From: Pseudomonas sp. MH9.2
GTDB taxonomy: Bacteria; Pseudomonadota; Gammaproteobacteria; Pseudomonadales; Pseudomonadaceae
Length of the DNA stretch: 64,000 bases
Assembly: GCF_034353875.1 (NCBI RefSeq)
Contig: NZ_CP133784.1
Location: forward strand, 620,001 to 684,000
Direction: 5' to 3'
The notes beneath the pieces were generated by a model that was given only the letters and a program-made list of their open reading frames with translations, was not told where the DNA came from and did no database searches. Both the position numbers and the translations under genes were made by a program. Of this stretch, positions 56,362-64,000 are shown one piece after another; position 1 is the first letter of the stretch; each line of letters starts with the position of its first letter.

Positions 56362-56988
56362 ATGAACTCGGTTTTTATTGTCGACGACCACCCTGTTATT
56401 CGCCTCGCGGTACGCATGCTGTTGGAAAATGAAAATTACGATGTCGTTGGCGAAACGGACAACGGTGTGGATGCCATGCAAATGGTCCGCGAATGCATGC
56501 CCGACCTGATCATTCTCGACATCAGCATTCCCAAGCTGGACGGCCTGGAAGTGCTGGCCCGCTTCAACGCGATGAACTTACCGTCCAAAATCCTGGTACT
56601 CACTGCACAGACCCCCAATTTATTCGCCATCCGCTGCATGCAATCGGGGGCCGCAGGCTATGTGTGCAAACAAGAAGACCTGAGTGAACTACTAAGTTCG
56701 GTGAGGGCCGTATTATCCGGCTACAATTACTTTCCAAGCCAGGCCCTGAATCCTGCTTCTCGCGCAGACGGGCCTCCTTCTGAAATCGAGCTATTCAAGC
56801 TGGTCAATGACCGCGAACTGATGGTGCTGCAACTATTCGCTCAAGGCAGAACCAACAAAGAAATTGCCAAAGGCATGTTTCTCAGCAATAAGACTGTCAG
56901 CACCTACAAGACTCGGCTCATGCAGAAGCTTAGGGCAAAAACCTTGGTAGAACTTATCGAGATGGCAAAACGCAATGCGCTAGTGTGA
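56362..56988 (+). CDS. BvgA/EvgA-like LuxR-type response regulator
   Basis: 208 residues. Receiver domain with D8/D9 (VFIVDDHPVIR), phospho-acceptor Asp53 (LIILDISIPKLDG) and Lys in VCKQED. The LuxR-type helix-turn-helix is LMVLQLFAQGRTNKEIAKGMFLSNKTVSTYKTRLMQKL. It sits directly before a BvgS-like sensor, its probable phosphodonor. Confidence 0.92.
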   Translation: MNSVFIVDDHPVIRLAVRMLLENENYDVVGETDNGVDAMQMVRECMPDLIILDISIPKLDGLEVLARFNAMNLPSKILVLTAQTPNLFAIRCMQSGAAGYVCKQEDLSELLSSVRAVLSGYNYFPSQALNPASRADGPPSEIELFKLVNDRELMVLQLFAQGRTNKEIAKGMFLSNKTVSTYKTRLMQKLRAKTLVELIEMAKRNALV

Positions 56989-56996
56989 GATATCGG

Positions 56997-59900
56997 ATGT
57001 CGAAGCGTTTAATGGATTATTTAAGGCTAGGCGCAGGTGTTTGCTTGAGCATTAATGTGCAGGCGGCTGAGCTTGCGTCCCAAAACTACACGTTGCTCAG
57101 TCGTTCCAGCCCCAGCCATATGGAGACCCGGCTGGACCGGGCTCAATGGCAGTGGCTGCAGAACAAACGTGAATTGAGGCTGGGCACTTCAGCCCCGGAT
57201 TACCCGCCTTTTGACATGACCGGCACGGGGCACGATTACGAGGGATTTACCGCCGACTACGCAGGCATTCTTGCTCACGCGCTGGACACTCCGATCAAGG
57301 TCCAGCGCTTCGAATCCCGGGACGCGGCCATTCAAGCCCTGACTGAGGGGCAGATCGACCTTCTCGGCAGCGCCAATGGTTTCGAGGCCGAGGGCAAGAA
57401 CATCACCCTGTCGGTGCCCTATGCCGTGGATCAGCCCGTGCTTGTAACCCGCGTGGGAGAAAACCGTCCACTCACCGAGGGCTTGGCCGGCTTGCGCTTG
57501 AGCATGGTTTACCACTATCTGCCGCTGAAGGAGGTCAAAGCGCTCTACCCGAACGCGATCTTGCAGACGTACCCCTCCTTTCAAAGTGCAATAAACGCGG
57601 TGGCATTCAACCAGGCAGACGTATTCCTCGGTGATACCATTTCGACCCACTACCTGATCAACAAGCGTTATCTGAGCAACGTGCAGATGGCCAACTTCGG
57701 GAAACATGAGGCTGACGGTTTCAGCTTCGCCATGCGCAGCGATGACACCCAACTGCTCGACGTGGTCAATAAGACACTGAAAGCAATCCCGATTGATGAA
57801 CGGGTCAGCATTTCCAAACGCTGGAGCGCTGGCAGCGACGTGCTGCTCACCGATCAAAAGCTGCAATTGACCCAGCGCGAAGAGCGCTGGATTACCAGGC
57901 ATCCGGTGGTGCGCGTCGTCATCAACGAGGCGTATGCGCCGTTGACGTTTCTGGACGCTAACGGCAACTTCCGCGGGATTACAGCCGATCTGCTTGAGCT
58001 GGTCCGACTGCGCACAGGTCTGAATTTCGAGATCAAACGCGTTCAGGGCATGGCCGAAATGATGAAACAGGTCATTGAGGGACAGGCCGATTTGATTGGC
58101 GCAATGATTCCCAGTAACGAGCGAGAAAGCCAACTCAGCTTCAGCCGCCCTTACCTGGACACCTCTTTTGTTCTGGTGACCAGCACAGAACCTTCCAGTC
58201 CAGCCCACCTGGATCAGCTTGCGGGCAAGCGCCTGGCCGTTAGCCGTGGCAGTCCGACCATGCCCTACCTTCAGCGCGAGTACCCACACATAAGCCTGGT
58301 GGAGACGGACAACCCCTTCCGGGCGCTGGACATGCTGGCCCAGGGACAGGTTCAAAGCGCAATTACCTCCCTACCCAGCGCCAACTATTTCCTGTCCTCG
58401 CAGCTGTTCGATGACAAATTACAGATGAGTGACACTGTCGGCGACGATCAGGCGCGTATCTCCATGGCAACCGCTCGCAATGCCACAGAGCTGAGTTCGA
58501 TCCTCGATAAAGCATTATTGAGCATCGCCCCGGAAGACATGGCCGTAATTAACAATCGTTGGCGAACCTATGCCCCGCCAGGGACGGGTTACTGGCGCAA
58601 TTACCATCAGCTGATTTATCAGATTGTGTTCGGCACTGGACTGTTGTTGCTAGGCTCGCTGGCCTGGAACGCCTACATGCGCCGCCAGATAAAACAGCGT
58701 GAAACGGCAGAACGCGCCTTGAATGACCAGTTCGAGTTCATGCGTGTCCTGCTCAATGGCACGCCTCACCCCATTTATGTTCGCGACCGTAACGGCCTGC
58801 TGCAAACCTGCAATGACAGCTACCTGGAGGCCTTCTCGACCCGACGCGAAGACGTCATCGGCAAAAGTGTCATGGACGGCGTATTGAGCAGTACGCTCGA
58901 GGCCCAGGAGTATGCCGCCGACTACCAACGGGTAATGGCCGACGGCACACCACTGATTCTTGATCGCGCGCTGCAGATTGGCGATCGCTACCTGACCATT
59001 TACCACTGGACCCTGCCCTTCCGGGACTCGCTGGGGGAGGTGCAAGGCATCATTGGTGGCTGGATTGACATCAGCGAGCGACGCCAACTGATCGAAGATC
59101 TACATGCCGCCAAGGACCTGGCCGATGATGCCAACCGCGCCAAAAGTACGTTTCTGGCGACCATGAGTCACGAAATCCGTACACCGATGAACGCCGTGAT
59201 CGGGATGCTCGAACTGGCTCTCAAGCGTGCAGACCAAGGACATCTTGATCGTCCAGCCATTGAGGTCGCTTACAACTCGGCCAGAGACCTGCTGGAGCTG
59301 ATCGGGGATATTCTCGATATCGCCAGGATAGAATCCGGTCGCCTCAGCCTGAGCCCCGAACGGGCCAATCTGCGGGAGCTAGTGGAGTCGGTGGTGCGCG
59401 TTTTCGACGGTCTGGCCCGCCAAAAGAGCCTGACCTTGCTACTGGACTTCGACAGTCGCATCAACGCCGACGTGCTGCTCGACCCGCTGCGCTTCAAACA
59501 GATTATTTCCAACCTGATCAGCAATGCGATCAAGTTCACTGAGCAGGGCCAAATCAAGATCAGCCTGCGCATCGATGACACCTCTGACTCGCAACAACTG
59601 CATTTGACTATGGGGATCCAGGACAGCGGCATCGGCATCAGCGATGACGATCAGCTGCGGCTGTTCGAGCCTTTTGCCCAAGCCGATAACTCCGGCCAAC
59701 TGGCACGAAGCGGTGCGGGCCTGGGTCTGGTCATATGCCGCAGTCTGTGTGAAATGATGGGGGGCCGCTTGACCCTGAGCAGCCAGCCAGGGAAAGGCAC
59801 ACACGTCCAGGTTGAGTTGACCCTGACAACGTTGGATCAGACCCAGATCATCGAGCAACCTATTGAACTCCGGCCCAATGTCAGTACCCCATTGAATATC

Positions 59901-60632
59901 CTGGTGGTCGACGATCACCCCGCCAACCGGCTCTTGCTGTGCCAACAACTCGGGTTTCTGGGTTATCGCTATGAAGCCGCCGAACAAGGCGCTGCTGGCT
60001 TGCAAATCTGGTTGGACGGCCATTTCGATCTAATCATTGCCGACTGCAACATGCCCGTCATGAATGGCTATGACTTGACCCGCGCGATCCGCGCCCATGA
60101 GCAGGAAAAATCACGCCCTCGCTGCACCATTCTCGGGTTCACGGCCAACGCGCAACCCGAAGAGTTCCTGCGCTGCCGAAATGCCGGGATGGACGCCTGC
60201 CTGTTCAAACCCATTAGCCTGACGGCACTCCATGAGGAGCTGGCAAAAATAAATCCCCTGCCCCGGCGTCCGCGACAAAATATTTTTGCAGCCTTCAGTG
60301 TCGACGGCTTGGACATGTTGACCGGTGGGCGTCCGGAAATGATTCAACGCTTGCTCGCTCAGTTGCTTCTCAGCAGCCAGGAAGACCGCAAGGAACTCGC
60401 GGCGACCATGGCAAATGGCAATCGGCAGCACCTTAGTGACATGGCCCACAAAATCAAAGGCGCAGCCCGAATCATCCAGGCCAGCGAAGTGATCGAACAT
60501 TGCGAAGCACTGGAAGATGCCTGTAACGAAGCAACGTCGGCCGAGGTCATCACAGCCCGTCATCAGGCGATCGACGCCGCCATGATCGAGCTTGAACACG
60601 CGTTGCGCGCACAACAGGTTGACGGCAAATGA
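56997..60632 (+). CDS. BvgS/EvgS-like unorthodox hybrid sensor histidine kinase
   Basis: 1,211 residues. Signal peptide, two tandem periplasmic Venus-flytrap (SBP_bac_3) domains (about 55-285 and 295-525), a membrane helix near 540-560, a PAS domain (about 575-690), HisKA with His725 (SHEIRTPMNAVIGMLE), an HATPase domain, a receiver with Asp1016 (IADCNMPVMNGYDL) and an Hpt domain with His1151 (MAHKIKGAARI). The complete phosphorelay is intact. A GTG at 56985 overlapping the regulator stop (GTGA) is an alternative start. Signal unknown. Confidence 0.93.
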   Translation: MSKRLMDYLRLGAGVCLSINVQAAELASQNYTLLSRSSPSHMETRLDRAQWQWLQNKRELRLGTSAPDYPPFDMTGTGHDYEGFTADYAGILAHALDTPIKVQRFESRDAAIQALTEGQIDLLGSANGFEAEGKNITLSVPYAVDQPVLVTRVGENRPLTEGLAGLRLSMVYHYLPLKEVKALYPNAILQTYPSFQSAINAVAFNQADVFLGDTISTHYLINKRYLSNVQMANFGKHEADGFSFAMRSDDTQLLDVVNKTLKAIPIDERVSISKRWSAGSDVLLTDQKLQLTQREERWITRHPVVRVVINEAYAPLTFLDANGNFRGITADLLELVRLRTGLNFEIKRVQGMAEMMKQVIEGQADLIGAMIPSNERESQLSFSRPYLDTSFVLVTSTEPSSPAHLDQLAGKRLAVSRGSPTMPYLQREYPHISLVETDNPFRALDMLAQGQVQSAITSLPSANYFLSSQLFDDKLQMSDTVGDDQARISMATARNATELSSILDKALLSIAPEDMAVINNRWRTYAPPGTGYWRNYHQLIYQIVFGTGLLLLGSLAWNAYMRRQIKQRETAERALNDQFEFMRVLLNGTPHPIYVRDRNGLLQTCNDSYLEAFSTRREDVIGKSVMDGVLSSTLEAQEYAADYQRVMADGTPLILDRALQIGDRYLTIYHWTLPFRDSLGEVQGIIGGWIDISERRQLIEDLHAAKDLADDANRAKSTFLATMSHEIRTPMNAVIGMLELALKRADQGHLDRPAIEVAYNSARDLLELIGDILDIARIESGRLSLSPERANLRELVESVVRVFDGLARQKSLTLLLDFDSRINADVLLDPLRFKQIISNLISNAIKFTEQGQIKISLRIDDTSDSQQLHLTMGIQDSGIGISDDDQLRLFEPFAQADNSGQLARSGAGLGLVICRSLCEMMGGRLTLSSQPGKGTHVQVELTLTTLDQTQIIEQPIELRPNVSTPLNILVVDDHPANRLLLCQQLGFLGYRYEAAEQGAAGLQIWLDGHFDLIIADCNMPVMNGYDLTRAIRAHEQEKSRPRCTILGFTANAQPEEFLRCRNAGMDACLFKPISLTALHEELAKINPLPRRPRQNIFAAFSVDGLDMLTGGRPEMIQRLLAQLLLSSQEDRKELAATMANGNRQHLSDMAHKIKGAARIIQASEVIEHCEALEDACNEATSAEVITARHQAIDAAMIELEHALRAQQVDGK

Positions 60633-60671
60633 GTCATCAGCAGCCCACTCAATCACGCAGGCTTAAACCAA

Positions 60672-61142
60672 ATGGTGCATTTGATCACAATGAGCGAGGC
60701 GCAACTCAAGACCTTCGCTGCTCACTCGATTGCGGGTTATGCACAAGATATTGAGCAGACTTACGGGCTAACGCCCAGCCTCGCGCTGGAGCACGCTACC
60801 GAGGGCTTTAACGAGTTGCTTCCAGACGGGCTAAACACCTCCGACCATCACCTGTTCAGCTTAAGAGCCTCATCAGGTGAAGACATTGGTGTGCTTTGGT
60901 TCGGAATTGATTCAGCCTACGGGATCAAGAAGCTCTTCATTTATGACCTCGAGATCCACCCTCAAGCACGGCGGTGTGGTCACGGAAAAAAAACACTGGA
61001 ACAGGTCGAGCGCTGGGCACGCGCCCGTGGGATCAAACGTATCGAGTTGAATGTATTTGCGCACAACAAAGCAGGGCTCGCGCTCTACCGCATGTGCGGA
61101 CTTGATCCGCACGAAATGACCTTGGGCAAACGTGTGGACTGA
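60672..61142 (+). CDS. GNAT-family N-acetyltransferase
   Basis: 156 residues. LFIYDLEIHPQARRCGHGKKTLEQVERWARARG is the acetyl-CoA motif region (R-x-x-G-x-G) and ELNVFAHNKAGLALYRMCGL the C-terminal motif. The N-terminus (MSEAQLKTFAAHSIAGYAQD) matches a common Pseudomonas group of unknown substrate. Start codon choice is uncertain: ATG at 60690 (MSEAQ) is an alternative. Confidence 0.85.
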   Translation: MVHLITMSEAQLKTFAAHSIAGYAQDIEQTYGLTPSLALEHATEGFNELLPDGLNTSDHHLFSLRASSGEDIGVLWFGIDSAYGIKKLFIYDLEIHPQARRCGHGKKTLEQVERWARARGIKRIELNVFAHNKAGLALYRMCGLDPHEMTLGKRVD

Positions 61143-61326
61143 ACGGCGGGAAAGGTGCCAAATAGCCACTAATCGAGCGAAGTCATCTGATTGCAGAGTC
61201 CACTGCCTTCGATATCTTTCCTTTATCACGTCGCAAAGAGAACACCTCCTCACTCAGCAACTCCAGTAAGCCTTGGCTATGCTGGAGTCACAAGCAATGC
61301 ACCGCACGACTATGGAGAGATTTGCG

Positions 61327-64000
61327 ATGCCCAGTCATCCGTGGCCCAATCAACGCAGCTACCCTCTGCATGTGCATATCAGCGTCATGTTCACCGTATT
61401 GCTCCTGCTCACAGGCGTCGTGCTGGGCATTTTCAACTACCTGCAAACGTCACAGATAATCCTGTCGAGCAGTGAGAAGCTTTTCAGCAACATTGCGCAG
61501 GATGTGCAAGTCGATTTACAGCGCACCTATCAGCCTATCCACAGCCTGCTCAGCCTGCTGGCGGTCTACGATGCAAATCAGTCCAGCACGCTGGAGCAGC
61601 GGCTGCCGCTACTCAAACCGTTTTCTAAATCGTTGCGGGACAACCCAAATTTGGCGTCGCTGTATATCGGGTATGCGAACGGCGATTTCTTCATGGTCCG
61701 GCCCTTGCGCAGCGACACCCTGAAACGCTATTTCGAAGCGCCTGCCAAGGCGGCTTATCAGGTTTGGAGCATTGAACACGTCAACGACAGCCTGCGCTCT
61801 CAATCACTTTTTTTCGACGATTCACTGCACCTGATCAGCCACCGCGACAACCTCAACGAACATTACGATCCGCGTCAACGCGTGTGGTTCAAGAGTGCGC
61901 TCAGCGACACCGATCAGATCACCACGGCGCCCTACGTATTTTTCTCCAGTCGCAACGTGGGCACCACACTTGCCCGGCGCAGCAGCGACGGCACAGTGAT
62001 AGCTGCCGACCTGACACTCGCGTCCCTGTCCTCGACACTGGCCAAGCATCAGGTCACCGCCAGCACCGAAGTTGTGCTCTTCGATGCCAGCGGAAATGCC
62101 GTGGCCTATCCCGACAGCTCAAAACTGATAGTAGAAAGCGGCACTGCTCACCTGGCAAAAGCTCGTGACCTGAGCCCGGCCCTCGCTCGCCTGTTCGACA
62201 ACGGTGTTGACGCCAACAACCACTTGAGCGTGGGAAAGCGCTCCTGGGTCGTGGCCCAAAGCACCCTGCAGGAAGGAGGCCCGCAGGGGCTGAAGTTGGC
62301 GCTGTTAGTGCCGGAAGACGAATTGCTGGCCGACGCCCTGCGCCTGCGCTGGGAAGGGGCTCTGGTGACATTGACCACGCTGTTGCTGTGCCTTCCACTG
62401 GGCTGGCTGATGTCACGAATCATGGTCAAACCCTTGCGGGCACTGGTCAGCGAAGCGGATGCGATTCGCAGCTTCGATTTCAAACATCCTACCAGCCACC
62501 GATCATGGGTGCTGGAGGTCGATCAACTTTCACTGTCCATGGCCCGCATGAAGGAAACACTGGCCAGCTTTCTCGAGATCACGGCCAGCCTGTCGGCCGA
62601 AACCCGCTTCGAGACGCTGCTGGAGCGTGTTCTGTTCGAAACCGTCAATATCAATCAGGCACAGGCCGGGCTGATTTATTTGCTCGACGGTGACAGCGGG
62701 CACCTTGAACCCAAGGGCCTGATCGTCAAGGGCGTCAAACACGACCCGCAGCAATACAGCATCGCCACTCACGACCCGCAAGCAAGTGAGACGCCCTTAT
62801 GGCTGCAGGACCTCGCCATGAAAAAAGATCACTGCCTGGTCGCTCTTGGCTTTGATCAGGCACTCGATTTACAAAGCCTGATGAGCGCGCTGGAGGCGCC
62901 GCGGATACACCTGTTGGGCATTCGTTTGAGCAATCAGCGAGGGGAAACCATCGGCGTCCTCACCCTCATACACGCGGATACTGGCACCGAGACCGATCTT
63001 GAAAAGCTCAGCCCTGATCGTATTGCATTTATCCAGGCAGTCTCCGGCGCAGCGGCCCTATGCATCGAAAGCCAGCGCCTGCAAGCCAGACAAAAAATGC
63101 TGCTGGACGCTTTCATCCAGATTATCGCGGGTGCCATCGACGCCAAAAGCCCTTACACCGGCGGCCACTGCCAGCGCGTGCCAGTACTTACGTTCATGCT
63201 TGCTCGCGCGGCGGCGGCCAGCCAACAACCGGCTTTTCGCAATTACCAGCCGACCGAGGACGAATGGGAGACCTTGCATATTGCTGCCTGGTTACACGAC
63301 TGCGGCAAGGTCACCACGCCCGAGTATGTCGTGGACAAGGCCACTAAGCTGGAAACCTTGTACGACCGCATCCATGAAGTCCGCACCCGCTTCGAAGTGC
63401 TGAAACGCGATGCCTGGGTCGACTACTGGAAAGCCAAGGCGCAGGACGGCGACGAAGTGTCATTGGCCGCTGCCCGCAATGTTCAACTCAACGAACTGGA
63501 TGCTGACTTCAAGTTTGTCGCCCTCTGCAATCTGGGCAGCGAAGCCATGGCTGATTCAGATTTAGAACATTTGCAAACGATTGCTGCACGGACCTGGATG
63601 CGTACGCTGGACGACCGGATCGGCGTGTCCTGGGAAGAAAACAAACGTCAGGCTCGAAACCCGGCACCGGACTTGCCTGTCAGCGAATCTCTGCTGGCGG
63701 ATCGGCCTGAGCATTTGTTCGAGCGGGCGGCAGCCGAAGATATCCCCGCCGACAACCGCTGGGGCTTCAAGCTTGAGGTTCCGCAGTACAAATTCAACCG
63801 AGGCGAACTGTACAACTTGAGCATCACCCGAGGCACCTTGACTCGTGAGGAGCGCTACGTCATCAACCATCATATGGTGCAGACCATTCTGATGCTGAGC
63901 CGCCTACCCTTCCCCAGCCATCTGCAGGGGGTCGCCGAAATCGCTGGCGGCCATCACGAAAAAATGGACGGCACGGGTTACCCGAAACGATTGAAACGCG
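61327..64000 (+). CDS. Membrane HD-GYP domain protein with Cache and GAF domains (C-terminus outside window)
   Basis: At least 891 residues; the frame runs off the right edge. One membrane helix near residue 20, a periplasmic dCACHE-like sensor (about 45-330), a second helix, a HAMP-like segment (SRIMVKPLRALVSEAD), a GAF-like domain (about 425-580), then HD-GYP. HD residues are 657-658 (WLHDCGKVTTPE) and GGHHEKMDGTGYPKR begins near 874. It likely degrades c-di-GMP. Between HD and the GYP block there are ~215 residues, far more than usual. The start follows GGAGAG by about eight bases. Confidence 0.88.
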   Translation, partial: MPSHPWPNQRSYPLHVHISVMFTVLLLLTGVVLGIFNYLQTSQIILSSSEKLFSNIAQDVQVDLQRTYQPIHSLLSLLAVYDANQSSTLEQRLPLLKPFSKSLRDNPNLASLYIGYANGDFFMVRPLRSDTLKRYFEAPAKAAYQVWSIEHVNDSLRSQSLFFDDSLHLISHRDNLNEHYDPRQRVWFKSALSDTDQITTAPYVFFSSRNVGTTLARRSSDGTVIAADLTLASLSSTLAKHQVTASTEVVLFDASGNAVAYPDSSKLIVESGTAHLAKARDLSPALARLFDNGVDANNHLSVGKRSWVVAQSTLQEGGPQGLKLALLVPEDELLADALRLRWEGALVTLTTLLLCLPLGWLMSRIMVKPLRALVSEADAIRSFDFKHPTSHRSWVLEVDQLSLSMARMKETLASFLEITASLSAETRFETLLERVLFETVNINQAQAGLIYLLDGDSGHLEPKGLIVKGVKHDPQQYSIATHDPQASETPLWLQDLAMKKDHCLVALGFDQALDLQSLMSALEAPRIHLLGIRLSNQRGETIGVLTLIHADTGTETDLEKLSPDRIAFIQAVSGAAALCIESQRLQARQKMLLDAFIQIIAGAIDAKSPYTGGHCQRVPVLTFMLARAAAASQQPAFRNYQPTEDEWETLHIAAWLHDCGKVTTPEYVVDKATKLETLYDRIHEVRTRFEVLKRDAWVDYWKAKAQDGDEVSLAAARNVQLNELDADFKFVALCNLGSEAMADSDLEHLQTIAARTWMRTLDDRIGVSWEENKRQARNPAPDLPVSESLLADRPEHLFERAAAEDIPADNRWGFKLEVPQYKFNRGELYNLSITRGTLTREERYVINHHMVQTILMLSRLPFPSHLQGVAEIAGGHHEKMDGTGYPKRLKR

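Noticed and set aside
57189-58355. 388-codon open frame antisense to the BvgS-like sensor
   Set aside because: Shadow of a well-defined flytrap-domain coding region; no ribosome binding site or family match.

Overview
The window reads as chromosome of a fluorescent-group Pseudomonas. Evidence includes the tamB-tamA-GNAT-xthA block, the leucine (liu) catabolic cluster with its MerR-type regulator, a CrcZ-family sRNA next to HMG-CoA lyase, a PrrF-type iron sRNA, an OprD porin, a DpkA-like reductase and a BvgAS-like phosphorelay. Gene density is high and most spacers are short. I saw no tRNA, rRNA, CRISPR array, intact insertion sequence or prophage.

Layout. 1-8.5 kb: partial tamB, tamA, GNAT acetyltransferase, xthA, a PstS/OmpA-like protein, and an acyl-CoA dehydrogenase divergent from a LysR regulator. 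9.6-19.2 kb: leucine/isovalerate catabolism (liuR-liuE, an acyl-CoA synthetase, liuABCD). Three LiuR-type palindromes tie it together, and the sigma-54-driven sRNA crcY sits inside it. 19.2-19.36 kb: a PrrF sRNA with a Fur box. 19.4-36 kb: ordinary metabolism and regulation (M14 carboxypeptidase, prpE, MFS/TetR pair, an LRR-kinase fusion, LysR, OprD porin, DpkA-like reductase, KefB/C-type antiporter, moeA/moaB, lipoprotein, pseudouridine synthase).

36.4-49.7 kb is an accessory island for sulfane sulfur and sulfide. It holds a TsdB/TsdA-like thiosulfate dehydrogenase pair, a DsrE-like protein, a rhodanese, a cytochrome bd operon (cydP-cydA-cydB-cydX-ybgE plus a group II truncated globin), a FisR-type sigma-54 activator with the three-cysteine signature, a persulfide dioxygenase, a truncated DUF442 sulfurtransferase remnant, a TauE exporter, a BigR/SqrR-type repressor with the C37/C103 pair, two YeeE/YedE half-transporters and an OsmC protein. 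Sigma-54 -24/-12 promoters lie before both cydP and the dioxygenase gene. Each has a TGCCA/TGGCA inverted repeat centred about 130 bp upstream of the predicted start. The simplest reading is one polysulfide-responsive activator that turns on both persulfide oxidation and a sulfide-tolerant terminal oxidase. This is the most interesting part of the window.

49.7-64 kb: small glutaredoxin-like protein, Amt transporter, an ElaB/YqjE/YqjK-like envelope operon, an EAL phosphodiesterase, dgt, a stand-alone receiver, a BvgA/BvgS-like pair, a GNAT protein and a membrane HD-GYP protein cut by the window end. Start choices, operators and promoters come from reading the sequence by eye; no searches or folding programs were run.
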